Below, one piece after another: positions 10,149 through 23,790 of a stretch of DNA of 64,000 nt. The notes under the pieces are model-generated. The model worked only from the letters and a program-made list of their open reading frames with translations. It searched no databases and was not told the DNA's origin. The stretch is from Lentinula raphanica (Eukaryota > Basidiomycota > Agaricomycetes > Agaricales > Omphalotaceae): NCBI GenBank assembly GCA_027919835.1, contig JANVFP010000003.1, forward strand, positions 1,116,001 to 1,180,000. The letters run 5' to 3'. The first letter of the stretch is position 1, and every line of letters starts with the position of its first letter. The translations under genes and the position numbers were made by a program.

Positions 10149-12515
10149 ATGCCTCCTAGACGTCCAGCATGTGCGAACCCTCTATTCGTCGAAATCATTG
10201 AGAATTTGCGAGACGCTCAACCTCCAGGTAGGTGTTGAATTACTCTGAACAGAGAAACCGAGTTCAGTAGCTTTGTTCAGATTCCAATCGATTCCTGGCC
10301 TACAACCGCGCGGCACGCAGCATGAGAGGGTATCCAGAAGTCTTGCATGATCCAGAAGACGCGCATAAAGTACCTTTTGTTGGACCCAAAATCGTGGAAG
10401 AGCTCGTAGCGAAGGCTAAATCGTCGAGTGCTGGATCGTCGAGTGCTGGATCGTCGAGCTCAAGACACCGGGGTGCGACGAACCCAGCCCCTCCACCACG
10501 AACGAAGAAATCTGTAACCAATGCTAGTACAAATGACGCACAAAACGTAAACGCAAATCCTACATATGGAACTCAGGTGGCGGTGGGCGAAGTATCTTGC
10601 ACGAATATTGACATATTCCCTTTCTGCTATCTTACCTACAATCAAAGTGAGTTTCGAATATCTCATTCGCATTTGAAGCTGATTTTCGCATGGAAATTTC
10701 GTAGACCACAGGGAAATACGCGTCGAGCACAGAGAAGCAGCTCATGTCAAAGTTGATACGACTCTAGGATTCTTGATCGAATTCCCTCGAACGTGTCAAC
10801 ACCCCCTCGTTACAGAAATCCAGTCAAAAACGACTCAACCCCAACGAGTGCTGGGATATCTGCCGATGGAAATAGCTGACGATCATTTCCCAAAATCCAC
10901 CCTCCCACTCAATTGGATCAATCAAATTCCTACATCCTCGCAACCCATAGCCGAAGCTTCCGCTTTGAAACGTTCTGACACAGACATACTTGCTGCAGAG
11001 AATGCTCGAGTACTCAAGAAACACAAAAGCGGAACCATCGATCCCTCTCGTCAACAGTCCACGGTGGGGACCTGGACAATCAATTCGTCCAGACCAATCC
11101 AACGTTCTAGTACTATGCCTACACCTCGAGCCATGGCTTCCTCTTCCAACGCTTCTTCAAGTCCTATTGCGACATCTAGCCAAGGTCCCATGCGGCGCAC
11201 GGATTCTGCTCCCGCAGCGTCCACACAGGGTAAGAGTCGTGCACGTCCTCGTTTGTCTTACGCCATACCTCTTCCATCCTTCGAGTTGGATGTCGATATT
11301 GAAGACCCATACGCTTCGGCCGAGCCCTTCCAACTCCGAGACTTCGACCCCGTAATCGTCGAGAGTCATGAATATGATATAGTCCTCTTACTGGATACTA
11401 GAGAGATCAAGAGCGGCAGGGATCGTAGCGGAATGGCCGATGGACTCCGTCACAAAGGTGTTCGTGTCGAGCAGAGGGCTCTCAATATTGGAGATGTCTG
11501 TTGGATTGCGAAGCGTAAACCCGGCTACTGCGACAATTCCGAACATGATGAAATTGTACTTGACTGCATTCTTGAACGAAAGAGGTTGGACGACTTGGTG
11601 CAAAGTATCACAAATGGTCGATTCCATGACCAGAAGGTGTGTGATCAACAAGCTTCGTCGAACTCCTCGCCTAACGTTACTGCCCCGCGTTCAGTTCCGC
11701 CTACACAATACCGCAATTACGAAGGTTTACTATTTGATAGAGGAATATAAGTACAGTGAGTCTCTCGTGCTTCCGACCTCGAAGATTATTCTCATGCCAA
11801 AACATTCTCTCGCAGCGGATCGCGGCTGGGTGGAACAAGACAAGAGTTCATTCGATACAGCAATTGACACGGTCATATCACAGACGGCTATTGCGGACAA
11901 GTTTCAAGTCAAGGAAACGAAAAACATAAACGACACAATTGCCTTCTATGCCCAGTTGCATCAGTATATGATCTCCATGTACCAGGTAAGGATCCCGCCA
12001 AAGTGCTTTCTCGTTTACTCAAACATGATACCTGCAAGAACAAGAACTTGTTTGTCATACCGTCGCAGCTAGTCAAGCGATACAACTATCTCAAGTTCCA
12101 GAAAATGCTCCGCAACAGATACCCGTCAAGGACCTATCTTCTGGCGTACAAAACCTTCCACGAGCTCAATGACAAATCCAGATTCCTCACCGTTCGTGAA
12201 ACTTGGGCAAGGATGCTTCTCTGTATCCACGGCGTCAGTGCCGAAAAGGCTGGAATCCTGATCCAGAAGTATCCTACACCGCAATCGATGTACGAGGCTT
12301 GCTTATTAGCCAAGCAGCACGAGGAGGAGGAGACCAGACGTGCAAATTTTACAGAGGACCACGGCGGAAAGCCGAGGGCGAAGAAAGACATATTCATCGC
12401 CGAGGAATTTTTGAAGGACCTTGGAGGCAATAGCAATCGCAAGATTGGACCCGCAGTGAGTAGGAGTGTATTTAATATCGTCATGAGTACTCAGTACACT
12501 GAGGACATGGACTGA
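10149..12515 (+). CDS. MUS81: Crossover junction endonuclease MUS81
   Basis: Catalytic subunit of the XPF-family structure-specific nuclease that, with an EME1/MMS4 partner, cuts branched DNA and Holliday-type intermediates. The start MPPRRPACANPLFVEIIENL opens the N-terminal HhH region, completed across an intron by RFLAYNRAARSMRGYPEVL and a VPFVGPKIVEELVAKA hairpin. A Ser/Pro-rich linker follows (residues about 85-310, with the repeat SSAGSSSAGSS). The ERCC4 domain has LLLDTREIKSG, NIGDVCWIAKR and ILERKRLDDLVQSI, so the GDX(n)ERKX3D catalytic signature is complete. The C-terminal HhH2 has ARMLLCIHGVSAEKAGILIQ. Several short introns interrupt the nuclease domain. It lies between NSE4 and PAN2 on the same strand. 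Confidence 0.93.
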
Positions 12516-12792
12516 GAATGAACGTCGCTTCCTCCTCTATACGTACTACGAATCATACGCTTCTACTTTTTTTATACGTCAAAGGATCGTAAGGGGTCGC
12601 TTGTATTGAGAATTCTGGTGTGTCCACGAGTAAAATATGTGGATGCAATTTGAACGCGAGCGGTTTTGAGCGGGCTTCGGCATGGAAGCGCCCGACAAGC
12701 GCTGGCAGCTTTGGTCAACTTTACCAAGTTGATTTTACATGTAAAGTAGCCTCCCCGCTCATTCTGTGCTCTTGCTGCGCTCGATGCTCTGA

Positions 12793-15700
12793 ATGTCTAC
12801 CTATAAACATACCCTTGCGCCTATCGTCGTCCATGCCTATCCTCATCCAATATCGGCGCTCTCCTTCGATCCAGTATCGGATGCACTCTGGGTCGGCTCG
12901 GGCAACGGTTATGTTTCTGCTCACTATGGTATCCAGGGCCTGAGAGGCGTGTGCTTCAAGGCCGGCGATCTTCCAGTGCTCAAGGTTATCGCGGACGAGA
13001 GCTCTGTCAAATCAGCTTCAGCAGGAGGAGATGGTGTAGGAGCTTGGGTCAAAGGCGGTATGAACAAATGGTTCTACAAGTAAGTATGCTATTTCTTCAA
13101 CATCACCTTTTATTTATCTACCCAGATGTAGCCCGGACGACTCTGTCATGAACTTTGCTAATTCTTCCACCATTACGGCCCTCTCGACTTCTGGTTCAGA
13201 ATTATTGTTGATCAATGCAATGACCGGAAATTTGTTAAGGCAAACTACGATGCCTTCTATCGCTACGCACCTCGAATTCTCGCATAATACCCTTCTAGCT
13301 GGCTCTGCAGATGGTTATCTCCGTGCCTACGACCCAAGAACTGGGACTGTTCGTAATGGAGGCGCCGAAAGCACTGTGAAAGCACACTATGGGGGCATAC
13401 AGGGCTTGCAGACCTCAGGAAATTTCGTGTTCACCATTGGCATGAGCTTACGGTGTGTATTTCGTGCTCAGATCCGGTCGTTTCACTCACCGCCTCACAG
13501 ACAGGCTCGTCCTTTTCCGGATCCCCTGGTGAAAGTCTATGATATTCGCAATATGCGCGCACTTCCTCCCATTTCCTTTGCAGCCAGCCCTGCTTTTATC
13601 ACGGTCGTCCCAAATCGATCTTCAACTATAGCCGTCACGTCGAACTCGGGTAACATTAGTATCGTGGACGCTTCCAACTTCGGAGGAGTCTCCAACGATT
13701 TCTCTCAGGTAGCATCCTGTCTGATCATTCACGAGGGTCACTGATGTACATCCAGGTTGACGATCTCACATCTTTCATCACAGCTGTGGCCATATCACCC
13801 ACTGGTGCTTACTTGGCATGCGGCGATGCTGAAGGGATAATTCACATCAAATCCCGGATTGAGGGTGACGAAGCTGTACCATTGAATGGCTTTGAAGGAC
13901 GTCCGGTAGAGTGGGCTAATCCTCCTGAACCACTTCCTGCACTGGAATGGACAGATTCGACGTAAATATGTTTCACCCCTTTGGTATCATTGGTTTCTCA
14001 TGCTCATTCTTTCACTTCTAGACCGTTGAATTCCATCGGTATGCCTCGTTACAAAACTCAGCTACTATCAGCATGGACGCCCCAGTTCACATCGTCGAGA
14101 ACCATAACATTCCCCCCTCCACAAAAAATCCCTACTCAAGTCCTTAATTCTATCAAGATGAACGACACCGTTGCGTATGCTACGCTTCCAAAAGAGCTGC
14201 GTGGGAAGAGGAATATGGTTGTGATGGAAAAGAAGAAAACAGGAGGCCGATTTCGTAGTGGGAAAACAGGGACCGGCGAGGTCAGTGGTATTCATCGTCA
14301 TTGGTTTTGCCTGTCTAAAATCATCTAGCACGACAACGAGGACCCTCTACTCGAACATCCCGGTGATGATATACCTTCGATCTATTCCCGCGTTGAAATC
14401 GAGTATTCCAAGTTTGGTGTCGAAGACTTTGATTTTGCGTATGTATCTTTCGCTGCGTATAAGATCGTATTGTTGAATCACATTCTTTCAGTTTCTACAA
14501 CAAGACTGAGTACAGCGGTCTAGAGACGCACATCTTGAACTCCTACACCAATCCTCTTGTACAAGTTCTTCATTATAACTTTGCTATCCGACGCCTGGCC
14601 AAATCTCATATCACTACTGATTGTCCACGAGAGCACTGTCTCCTCTGCGAGCTCGGTTTTGTAGTACGCATGTTGGAAGACGCCAAAGGAACCAACTGCC
14701 AGTCGAGTAATTTCTGTAAAGCTGTCGGTGTATTGGCTCAGAGCAAGTGTGTTCATATTTGTTGGGGATAGTAGTTGTGCTAACTCAATTTTGATCGACC
14801 AGTGTCTAACGCCATCGACCTTGTAGATTACGGCCGGGAACCTACAGAACTCGACTATGCTCACATGATCCAGTCGTTCCAACGATTTCTCTTCGATCGA
14901 CTCGTTCTCGAAGGACATGATTTTACGTCTAATCCGGTCGTTGTCAAGAGCTCTTTGTACGAGCGCGACTCAGAAATTCCTGTCCCCGCGCCCATCACTC
15001 AATTGGTTGGAATCAACACAACGAATGTCGTGACATGCTTCCATTGCAAAGCTGCGAAGAGCAAGGGCAATCTGACCCATGTAGTAGACTTGATATATCC
15101 CAGAACGGTATGTATCGTTGACATTGCTAGATATCTTCCATCTTTGATTTTGTTCTGCACAGATCCTTCCGAACGATACCGTACCATATGCTGACTTTCC
15201 TACCATCCTTCGCAACTCTATTCTCCGTAACATGACTCACAAAGCTGCCTGTACCAACTGTGGGAAGAACTTCAGCAATTTCTCGAGTAGGCGGGAGATC
15301 TCAACTCAAGATTTTCCTCTGACGCTGGCGGTCAATGCCTGCGTTAACAGCGAGGATAATTTCAAATATTGGATTGACCATCGAAATCAAACTTTTCTCA
15401 AGCCCCAAATCGAACTCCATGGGGAAGTCGATGGTATTGAAGACCCCGAGGGCGCGATTTATGAGCTTCGTGTAAGAAAAAGGTTTCAGGCATGATTAGA
15501 CGAACATTCATGAATGTTTCACAGGCTGTGATCGTCCAAGTCGCTACGGACGAGCATTCCCATCTTGTTGCCATCGTCAAAGGTACGTGTGCTTCTCGCC
15601 TTGAGCGAAACAATGACCGAGTCTGCACGCTATTAGTTCCCGAGGTGGAAAGTGATTCCTCCGAAAAGACGGGCGAAAAGGAGAGCTCCGGCTCGCCTTG

Positions 15701-17115
15701 GTACATATTCAATGATTTTGTCGTGCATAATGTTCCCGAACAGGAAGCTCTCAGTTTTCCTGGGAGATGGAAAGTAAGGCCCTTCACCATTACAAATGAT
15801 ATCAATACAAGCATAATCGAATTAGATTCCTGCAGTCTTGCATTTCGAACGCGTGGACAAGAAGGACGTCTTGGACTTAGCTCAACTTCCTGATGCAATC
15901 GATCCCGCCATTCTGTGTCGCGAGACCTCCATTTCTCTGTAAGCTCGAGTTTCACGGCAGCATCGTACATCCATCGAATGTTGTTTTCAGGAATCGCGAT
16001 CCCGACCTCATAAAGCATGAGCTTCTAGACTTCGAAGAACTACCTACGCCGGGAACTCTAGTCGCTGTCGACGCCGAGTTCGTGTCCATGCAGCAGGTCA
16101 GATTGTTCTTACATTCAGAGAAAGTCTACTCTCATCTCCATTCACTGTAGGAGGAGACCGAATATCGATCAGACGGAACTAAAAAGGTTATACGTCCAGC
16201 AAGACTCAGCTTAGCTCGTGTCTCATGTCTACGGGGCAATGGACCTAAAGAGGGCGTGCCGTTCATCGATGATCATATTCACACCAGCGAAGTAATAGTG
16301 GACTACCTGACAGAATTCTCTGGTATCAAATGTAAGTGAAGTATTCCCATTACCCAAACCTTGAGTCCTGAGCGTTTCCCAGTTGGAGACTTGGATCCCA
16401 TGCGGTCACCGCATACCCTGACTCCACTCAAGATGGTCTACAAAAAGCTGCGTCTGCTGGTGGATCGTGGTTGTATCTTCATTGGACATGGTCTATCGAA
16501 AGATTTCCGGATCATAAGTAAGAGACGTTTGAATGACTTTGTCCTTTGTTTCCACTGATGACGCTGTAGATATATTCGTCCCTCCCGAGCAAGTGATTGA
16601 TACTGTCGACTTATACTTCATCAGAGGCCGTCAACGCCGCCTTTCCTTGCGCTTCCTATCGTGGTATCTCTTCCGCGAGGTAATCCAAACCGAAACGCAC
16701 GACTCGATTGAGGATGCGCATTTTGCTCTCAAGTTGTACAAGAAATTTCACGAATTTGAAGGGGAAGGCATTTTTGATCAAAAATTGGAAGAGATCTATA
16801 AAGAGGGACGCCAATATGTGAGTTTGCTAATCCTACAAGGAGTATCTGAATCTCAATACATAAACGCAGAACTACAAACCCCCGCCTCCTCCTGGTTCAT
16901 CTCCCACAATGCGTCAAGCTACACCCCCAATACAAATGGGAATTACTAGTCCTCTCTCAAGCCCTCCGTCTTCTAGATACTCATATACATCTAATGCTCA
17001 AATTGGCTCTCCTCTTTCACAAAGGGTACGGCGTTGCTCTTGTTTCGATTCATTATTGCTGACATAACCATAGTATTCGACTCGCTCTCGAGCCCAGGGG
17101 TTACGCCGTCTGTAA
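12793..17115 (+). CDS. PAN2: PAN2, catalytic subunit of the PAN2-PAN3 poly(A) nuclease
   Basis: Cytoplasmic deadenylase that trims mRNA poly(A) tails together with PAN3 and poly(A)-binding protein. N-terminal WD40 propeller: [35 protein letters not shown], then [15 protein letters not shown] and [18 protein letters not shown]. The middle UCH-like domain begins [20 protein letters not shown] and contains [19 protein letters not shown]; in this family it lacks protease activity. The C-terminal DEDDh exonuclease has [13 protein letters not shown] (Asp, Glu), [13 protein letters not shown] (Asp) and [14 protein letters not shown] (His and final Asp), so it looks active. A Pro/Ser-rich tail follows [10 protein letters not shown], and the last exon ends GLRRL. 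Many introns of about 50 bp are needed. The gene is in the size range of other PAN2 genes. Confidence 0.93.
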
Positions 17116-17356
17116 GATCGTCCCAGTTGTATGTAACCCATATGTATATGTACAGTACGAATTGACATCTACGGAATCTGTACCTACTCCAAAGATCAGC
17201 AAATTTGACCACCTAACTTGAAAAGCTCACAAGCTCTTACAGAGACTAGAGTGCATCTTTGATGCGAAGATAAATAATGATTGATTGTATGCAATGATAG
17301 ATACGATATATTGTCCAAACGAGCGTCATTCTCAAACGAAAGCAAGAAGTATCCCA

Positions 17357-19319
17357 TCACAATGAGCAGAGGCGCAAGCCAGTAAGATAGCTCTTTGGAT
17401 ACATTACAACCGGCAATCCTCCGTTCATGTTGACCGAAGCATTTCCGTTTCCGTCCGTTGTCACCGACTGGCAACTCATCACATCTATCAGGGGAGTATT
17501 GGCGGACCATCCGTTCGAGGTCAGTTGCGTACTAGTAGCCTTGCTTCCTTGGTTGCTGATGAACATCATCATGTTGCCTTTCCTGATACTCATCACGGTG
17601 CTTGATGGTGCAGAGTAGGATGGCTTTGCGGTAAGGAATGCACTGTCAGAGACACTGACATGGTTGCGGAAGGTGTTGAGGGTGGCAAAGTATGTGTACA
17701 GCTTGTCAGAACCGGTGGGGTACCCAGTCAACCAGAGTGCTTGACGGTTCTGAGGTGCGCTCGTTCCAGTGGACATTTGTTCTTGGCCGTAGAAGACTGG
17801 AATGAGATGGATCAGATCTAGTGCAACTGATACTTTTTGAATATGACTGACCAAGAGGAATTCCATTGCCGGAGAGAATAGTCAAAGCTGCGGCGGTCTT
17901 AAGAATGGCAGTGTCGGAGGATATTGAAGCTAGAGGGGATCTTGAGATGAGTTAACACGGTCGGGGGTCAGTGTAATTATGCCTCACCCATTCTCGCGTT
18001 GTCGTGGTTTTCCATGAAAGATCCAAGAAGGGAAACATCCTACGGAATTAATCACCTTCATTCAATTCCAATTCCGGTCGGAGTAGCGAAGAACAAACCT
18101 TGCACGTATTCACGAGGCCATTCATTACACCTGCTAGCATAGTCATGCTTCCTTGACCACTGAGAGCCTCTGTAGCGTATGTCTTCATCACATAGTTGTG
18201 AACACCGTCCATGTAATCTTGGTAGCCACATTGGGTCCTGTACAAACGAACGAAATAAACACTGAGTCCGTACGTAGTTTAGGGTGGGAAATTTCTTCAC
18301 TCACGGGGCATCTTCGTACCAAGCTTCTCCTTGACTGTAAACACCGGCAGCACTAACGAAAGCTGGCCAGAAAGTCTGTCTGATACTTTTGGCTGCATCC
18401 AGTCTTGCACCGTCAAAGCCATAGGTGGTGGTCAGGTTGCGAGCAAAATTGTTCAAGATGTTCACAACGTTGTCGTTCTCTGTGTCGACATCCATAAGAG
18501 GGACATATCCATCACCCATCCAGCACTGCACAGCAGACATTCAGATACGAAGAAACAGAATCAAACGAGGTGTCTACATACTTGTTCACGAGAAGTTTGA
18601 TTGCTCCAGTCAATCCAACATTTGGGATGGAAGTAGGATTCGCTGTTGAGCGGAGTTAGCCCACTCCAGTTGATGTTAGAATCCCCCCAATTCGCAAAAT
18701 GGTTTACAACGATGTCAACCATGACATACATCCCACGAGCATGGGCTGCATTGACAAGACTTTTAAGGTCATCGGCGGACCCAAAGTTTGAGTTCACATT
18801 GTAGTAGTTCTTGGGCCAGTAGCCTATAGCAAAGGGATCGTATTCGGAGAATAACGGGAGAAGCAAAAACAACTCACCATGGTAGGCTTCGCCTTCGTAC
18901 GTATTGTCGGGTATCTGCTCAATGGTGGGGCTAATCCATATCTGTAGGTCGATGAACAGTAGCAGCATGATGAGTGAGCGTCAGAGCTGGGCGAAGCTGA
19001 CAGCTCACCGCCGTGAAATTCATGCCTTGGATATAGTCAAGCTTGTTTTCAATGCCCTTCCATGAACCACCACAATAGCTGGAGGACGAAGGGTCACAGG
19101 CTGCTGTCGTCGAGCCATCGGTTCGAGCAAAACGATCGGTCATGACCTGTGCAATGGTAAAGTCAAAAACGATGACCTGCTTGAACTGCACAGTGCAGAA
19201 TAGAAGCTGCAAACCTGATAAACAGAACGTGAACGCCATTCTTCGGCGTTGGCTGCTAATGAAGGTCGTATGATGCTCAAGCCAAGAGCAAGAGGAGTAA
19301 AGAGAGACTGGACGAACAT
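17357..19319 (-). CDS. Secreted alpha-amylase (GH13)
   Basis: Extracellular endo-1,4-alpha-glucanase acting on starch and glycogen. The start at 19319 ([20 protein letters not shown]) gives a signal peptide, and an intron then joins [10 protein letters not shown] to [12 protein letters not shown], the usual beginning of fungal alpha-amylases. GH13 regions in order: [12 protein letters not shown] (I), [11 protein letters not shown] (II, nucleophile Asp), SQGEAWYED (III, acid/base Glu) and MENHDNARM (IV, transition-state Asp). The calcium-site region [10 protein letters not shown] and the YYGQEQ-type segment (FYGQEQM) are present. Domain C ends [13 protein letters not shown] and the frame stops eight codons later. 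A hydrophobic segment continues in another frame (see findings). The length of about 500 aa is normal. Confidence 0.92.
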
Positions 19320-19814
19320 CGTCGTGGTGAGAGCAAAAGAAAGGATACTTCAAACAGTATTACAGCAACGGCCTCGTTTCACCATGATTCACCCCGCCTT
19401 GCAGCCGAATGATGCATGCGGAAGACCTACATTCAGCACTTCAATTTCCCTTTGTATGATCAGTTTCAGACTTTCAGTTGAGCCATATAATTCCATTTGT
19501 GCCAGGCTCCGAGGTGGGTGACGGAGTTCGCAAGAAGTGAAGTAAAAAAAGAGAACTTACAGAAAAGCAAGCTCGAGAAAGCGGAAAAGACGCAATTGAA
19601 ACCGATCAACCGGATGCCTAACACCGTGACTCCGATAACTGAACTGTGAACACTGAACAACTCTATCTCATTCTGATAGACTACATATATACCACAAAAG
19701 ACCCATTTCCGGAATACACAAATCATCGGTATGACAAGATATACAGAACATCGATACAACAAGATACACCCAGAGACCGGATACGTTCACTCCAAAAATA
19801 CAATGTTTATAGGA
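19320..19814. other. Intergenic region between amylase and peroxidase
   Basis: It lies upstream of the amylase gene and downstream of the peroxidase gene. There are A/T-rich stretches but no coherent gene. Confidence 0.5.
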
Positions 19815-21707
<1,893 letters not shown>

Positions 21708-21814
21708 TGTGCTTGTATAAGACTGAGATCGAGAGATCGGTCGAAAAAACAGACTTAAGAGAAAAGCTGAGGAAGCCGGAGAGCTTGGGGTTTGTCCAAC
21801 GTCCTCTGGGTGGG

Positions 21815-21821
21815 TTTTATA
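21815..21821 (-). promoter_or_regulatory. Probable TATA box of the peroxidase gene
   Basis: TATAAAA on the minus strand about 110 bp upstream of the peroxidase ATG, a distance similar to the one seen at the cupredoxin gene. Confidence 0.45.
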
Positions 21822-22868
21822 CCACTACTCTCTCCCTTCAGTGGACGAGGTATAGTAGATGAGAACCAGACTGCCCTGTATGAAACTAAACAGCCATGGA
21901 AAACATACAGGAGATGCGGTCCCGCTGCCTGTTCACAATTTTACTCACAAGCGTTCTCTGAATTCGTTGAATTCAAGGACCATCTAACCGAATTACCGGT
22001 AGAGAGATGGGCTACCCAGTGATTCGGCACTTCCACGAGGACGAGGAATGAAGGTCGACGAGACGTCAAGCTCCGGATTTGTTCTGGCGTTCTGAGTGTG
22101 TACTTGCTTCTGCGAACCCAGAATGTTGGAATCAAGAAGAACATTGTGGCGCATCAACCAAAATAATGATCCCGAAACAGAGACAGAGGCAGAGTGTGAG
22201 AGCTTGAGATACCCTAGTACACAGGGATAACCGGGAAAGGTGATTGGGTGAGAAGTCAACAATACAGAGTATTGAGTAATGGATGTTTTGCGAGTTATTC
22301 CTGGTTTTTGTCGAAGGAGCGCATGCAGAAGACGGTTGTCTTCACACTTGACGAAAGACTGAGAGATAATCCAATCCTTGGCCAAATCTTCTTGTAAGGA
22401 TGAAGGAGGTATTCGATTTTCTGCTGCGTCTGCAAAGGTTGTTGGTTAGCCGGTGAACCAAAAGGCATATAGGAAAACCCCACATATCCTTCTGAAGCCA
22501 AATCAATCAACGTTTCAAAGCTTCTACAAAGTGATACTCAAAAATTCCAACATCAAGCTGATGAACGAATCAGGACATGAATATTCCATCCATAATTCTG
22601 GACTTACCATTGGGAAGTGTCTCATACCGGAGTTGCGGTACTCAACGCTTTGACGGGCTTGGCAAGTACGAGTACGGGTCCGGGAAGCAAGACTTGACAT
22701 TTCGGTAGACTTTCATCAGCGAATCAAGACTAGGAATCATGAGTGTAATGTGGAATATCAGGAACGGTCTCTGCAGTCTGGGGCCGGCAAACTTGCAGAC
22801 CCGGAAACCCAGTTTCGACACCAAGGCCGAACTCGAGGAATTTACCAGGCCGTTTTAAGTCTGGTATT

Positions 22869-23020
22869 CGCAAAGCCATGGTCGATGGAAAGATAGATCC
22901 TCATAGCCTATCGAAGTCGACCGGTGGCTTTGCAATCGGCCAATCATACATGCTGGGGGTTCTCAGTCGTGAGCTGGTGGTGATTTGAAGGCGACAAATC
23001 GCATGTTCAGGTTCAGCGCT
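22869..23020. repeat. Dispersed repeat, copy A
   Basis: It matches 44398-44555 over about 150 bp with small gaps. Shared blocks include GAAG(T/C)CGACCGGT, CAGTCGTGAGCTGGTGGTG and CGCATGTTCAGGTTCAG in the same order and orientation. Confidence 0.75.
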
Positions 23021-23189
23021 GTAGTGTTCTCCATACACAACATACGACGGGTCGTTTAATGAACCCATTTTGCCTATCTTCCGGGCAAAATCAAAGTCAC
23101 AGCGCGACGCGAATGCTGGTTAATGGAATCGTTGTTAAATACAAAAAATGGTTTGATTTTCGCAGCATTCCCTATAGGTGGGAATTTTG

Positions 23190-23790
23190 TCAGCTACGGT
23201 TATACGTTATGATTTCAGAGCGCACTATGACATATACTGTTAGGCCCATCTCCTTCGCTGAACTGTAATTCCCATTCCCCTTCGCTGCTGATGAGTTGAT
23301 GGGCTCAGATATGGTGGGCCTTTTGCTCGCGTTCGCTTGAATCGAGCAAGCCCGTGTGTAGCCTTGTAGGTTCGATGAAGCGAGAAATGGCAACCCATCA
23401 AGAACGTAGGACTTGACATCAATGTACCGGTAGCCTCCTTCGAAGTTCTGGATCCAAGATGTACTGTCGGCTGCATTGCGTTTCGTGTGTCAGGTTCGAA
23501 TGAGACCTGGAAAATAAGGTAGTAATGATTGCCTTGGGTTCAGTACACTTCAAGGTCAAGCCGATAGCAAGGGACTGCCAGTCACAGGAATTGCGATCAA
23601 GAGCAGACAGAAATCTTCGGAGAAGTGAGGGAATCAAGCGCCAGTGATGAGTAAAAATGGTGAAAGTGACTGGACGTGCGGGACAACTAATGGAATGGTT
23701 CTACTGCATACTGAACATATCAGTGAGCTATCAGAGTAGGAAAGATTGATTGCTTACCGGACGAGCGTTGAAGCAAAGACGAGAAAAAAA
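23190..23790 (-). pseudogene. Decayed relic, possibly of the 44-48 kb secreted-protein family
   Basis: At 23751-23780 the sequence TGCTTACCG...AGCGTTGAAGCAAAGAC is almost the same as the leader-intron donor region of the secreted paralog at 45438-46205. Just downstream on the minus strand (23589-23625), an ATTTCTGTCTGCTCTT block resembles the signal-peptide start of the paralog at 47410-48423. Further on lies a coding-like stretch containing YRYIDVKSYVLDGLPFLASS, but it is not in one frame with the start. The copy A repeat follows it, as copy B follows the truncated paralog. I read this as a broken fourth copy; an unrelated small gene is possible. Confidence 0.35.
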
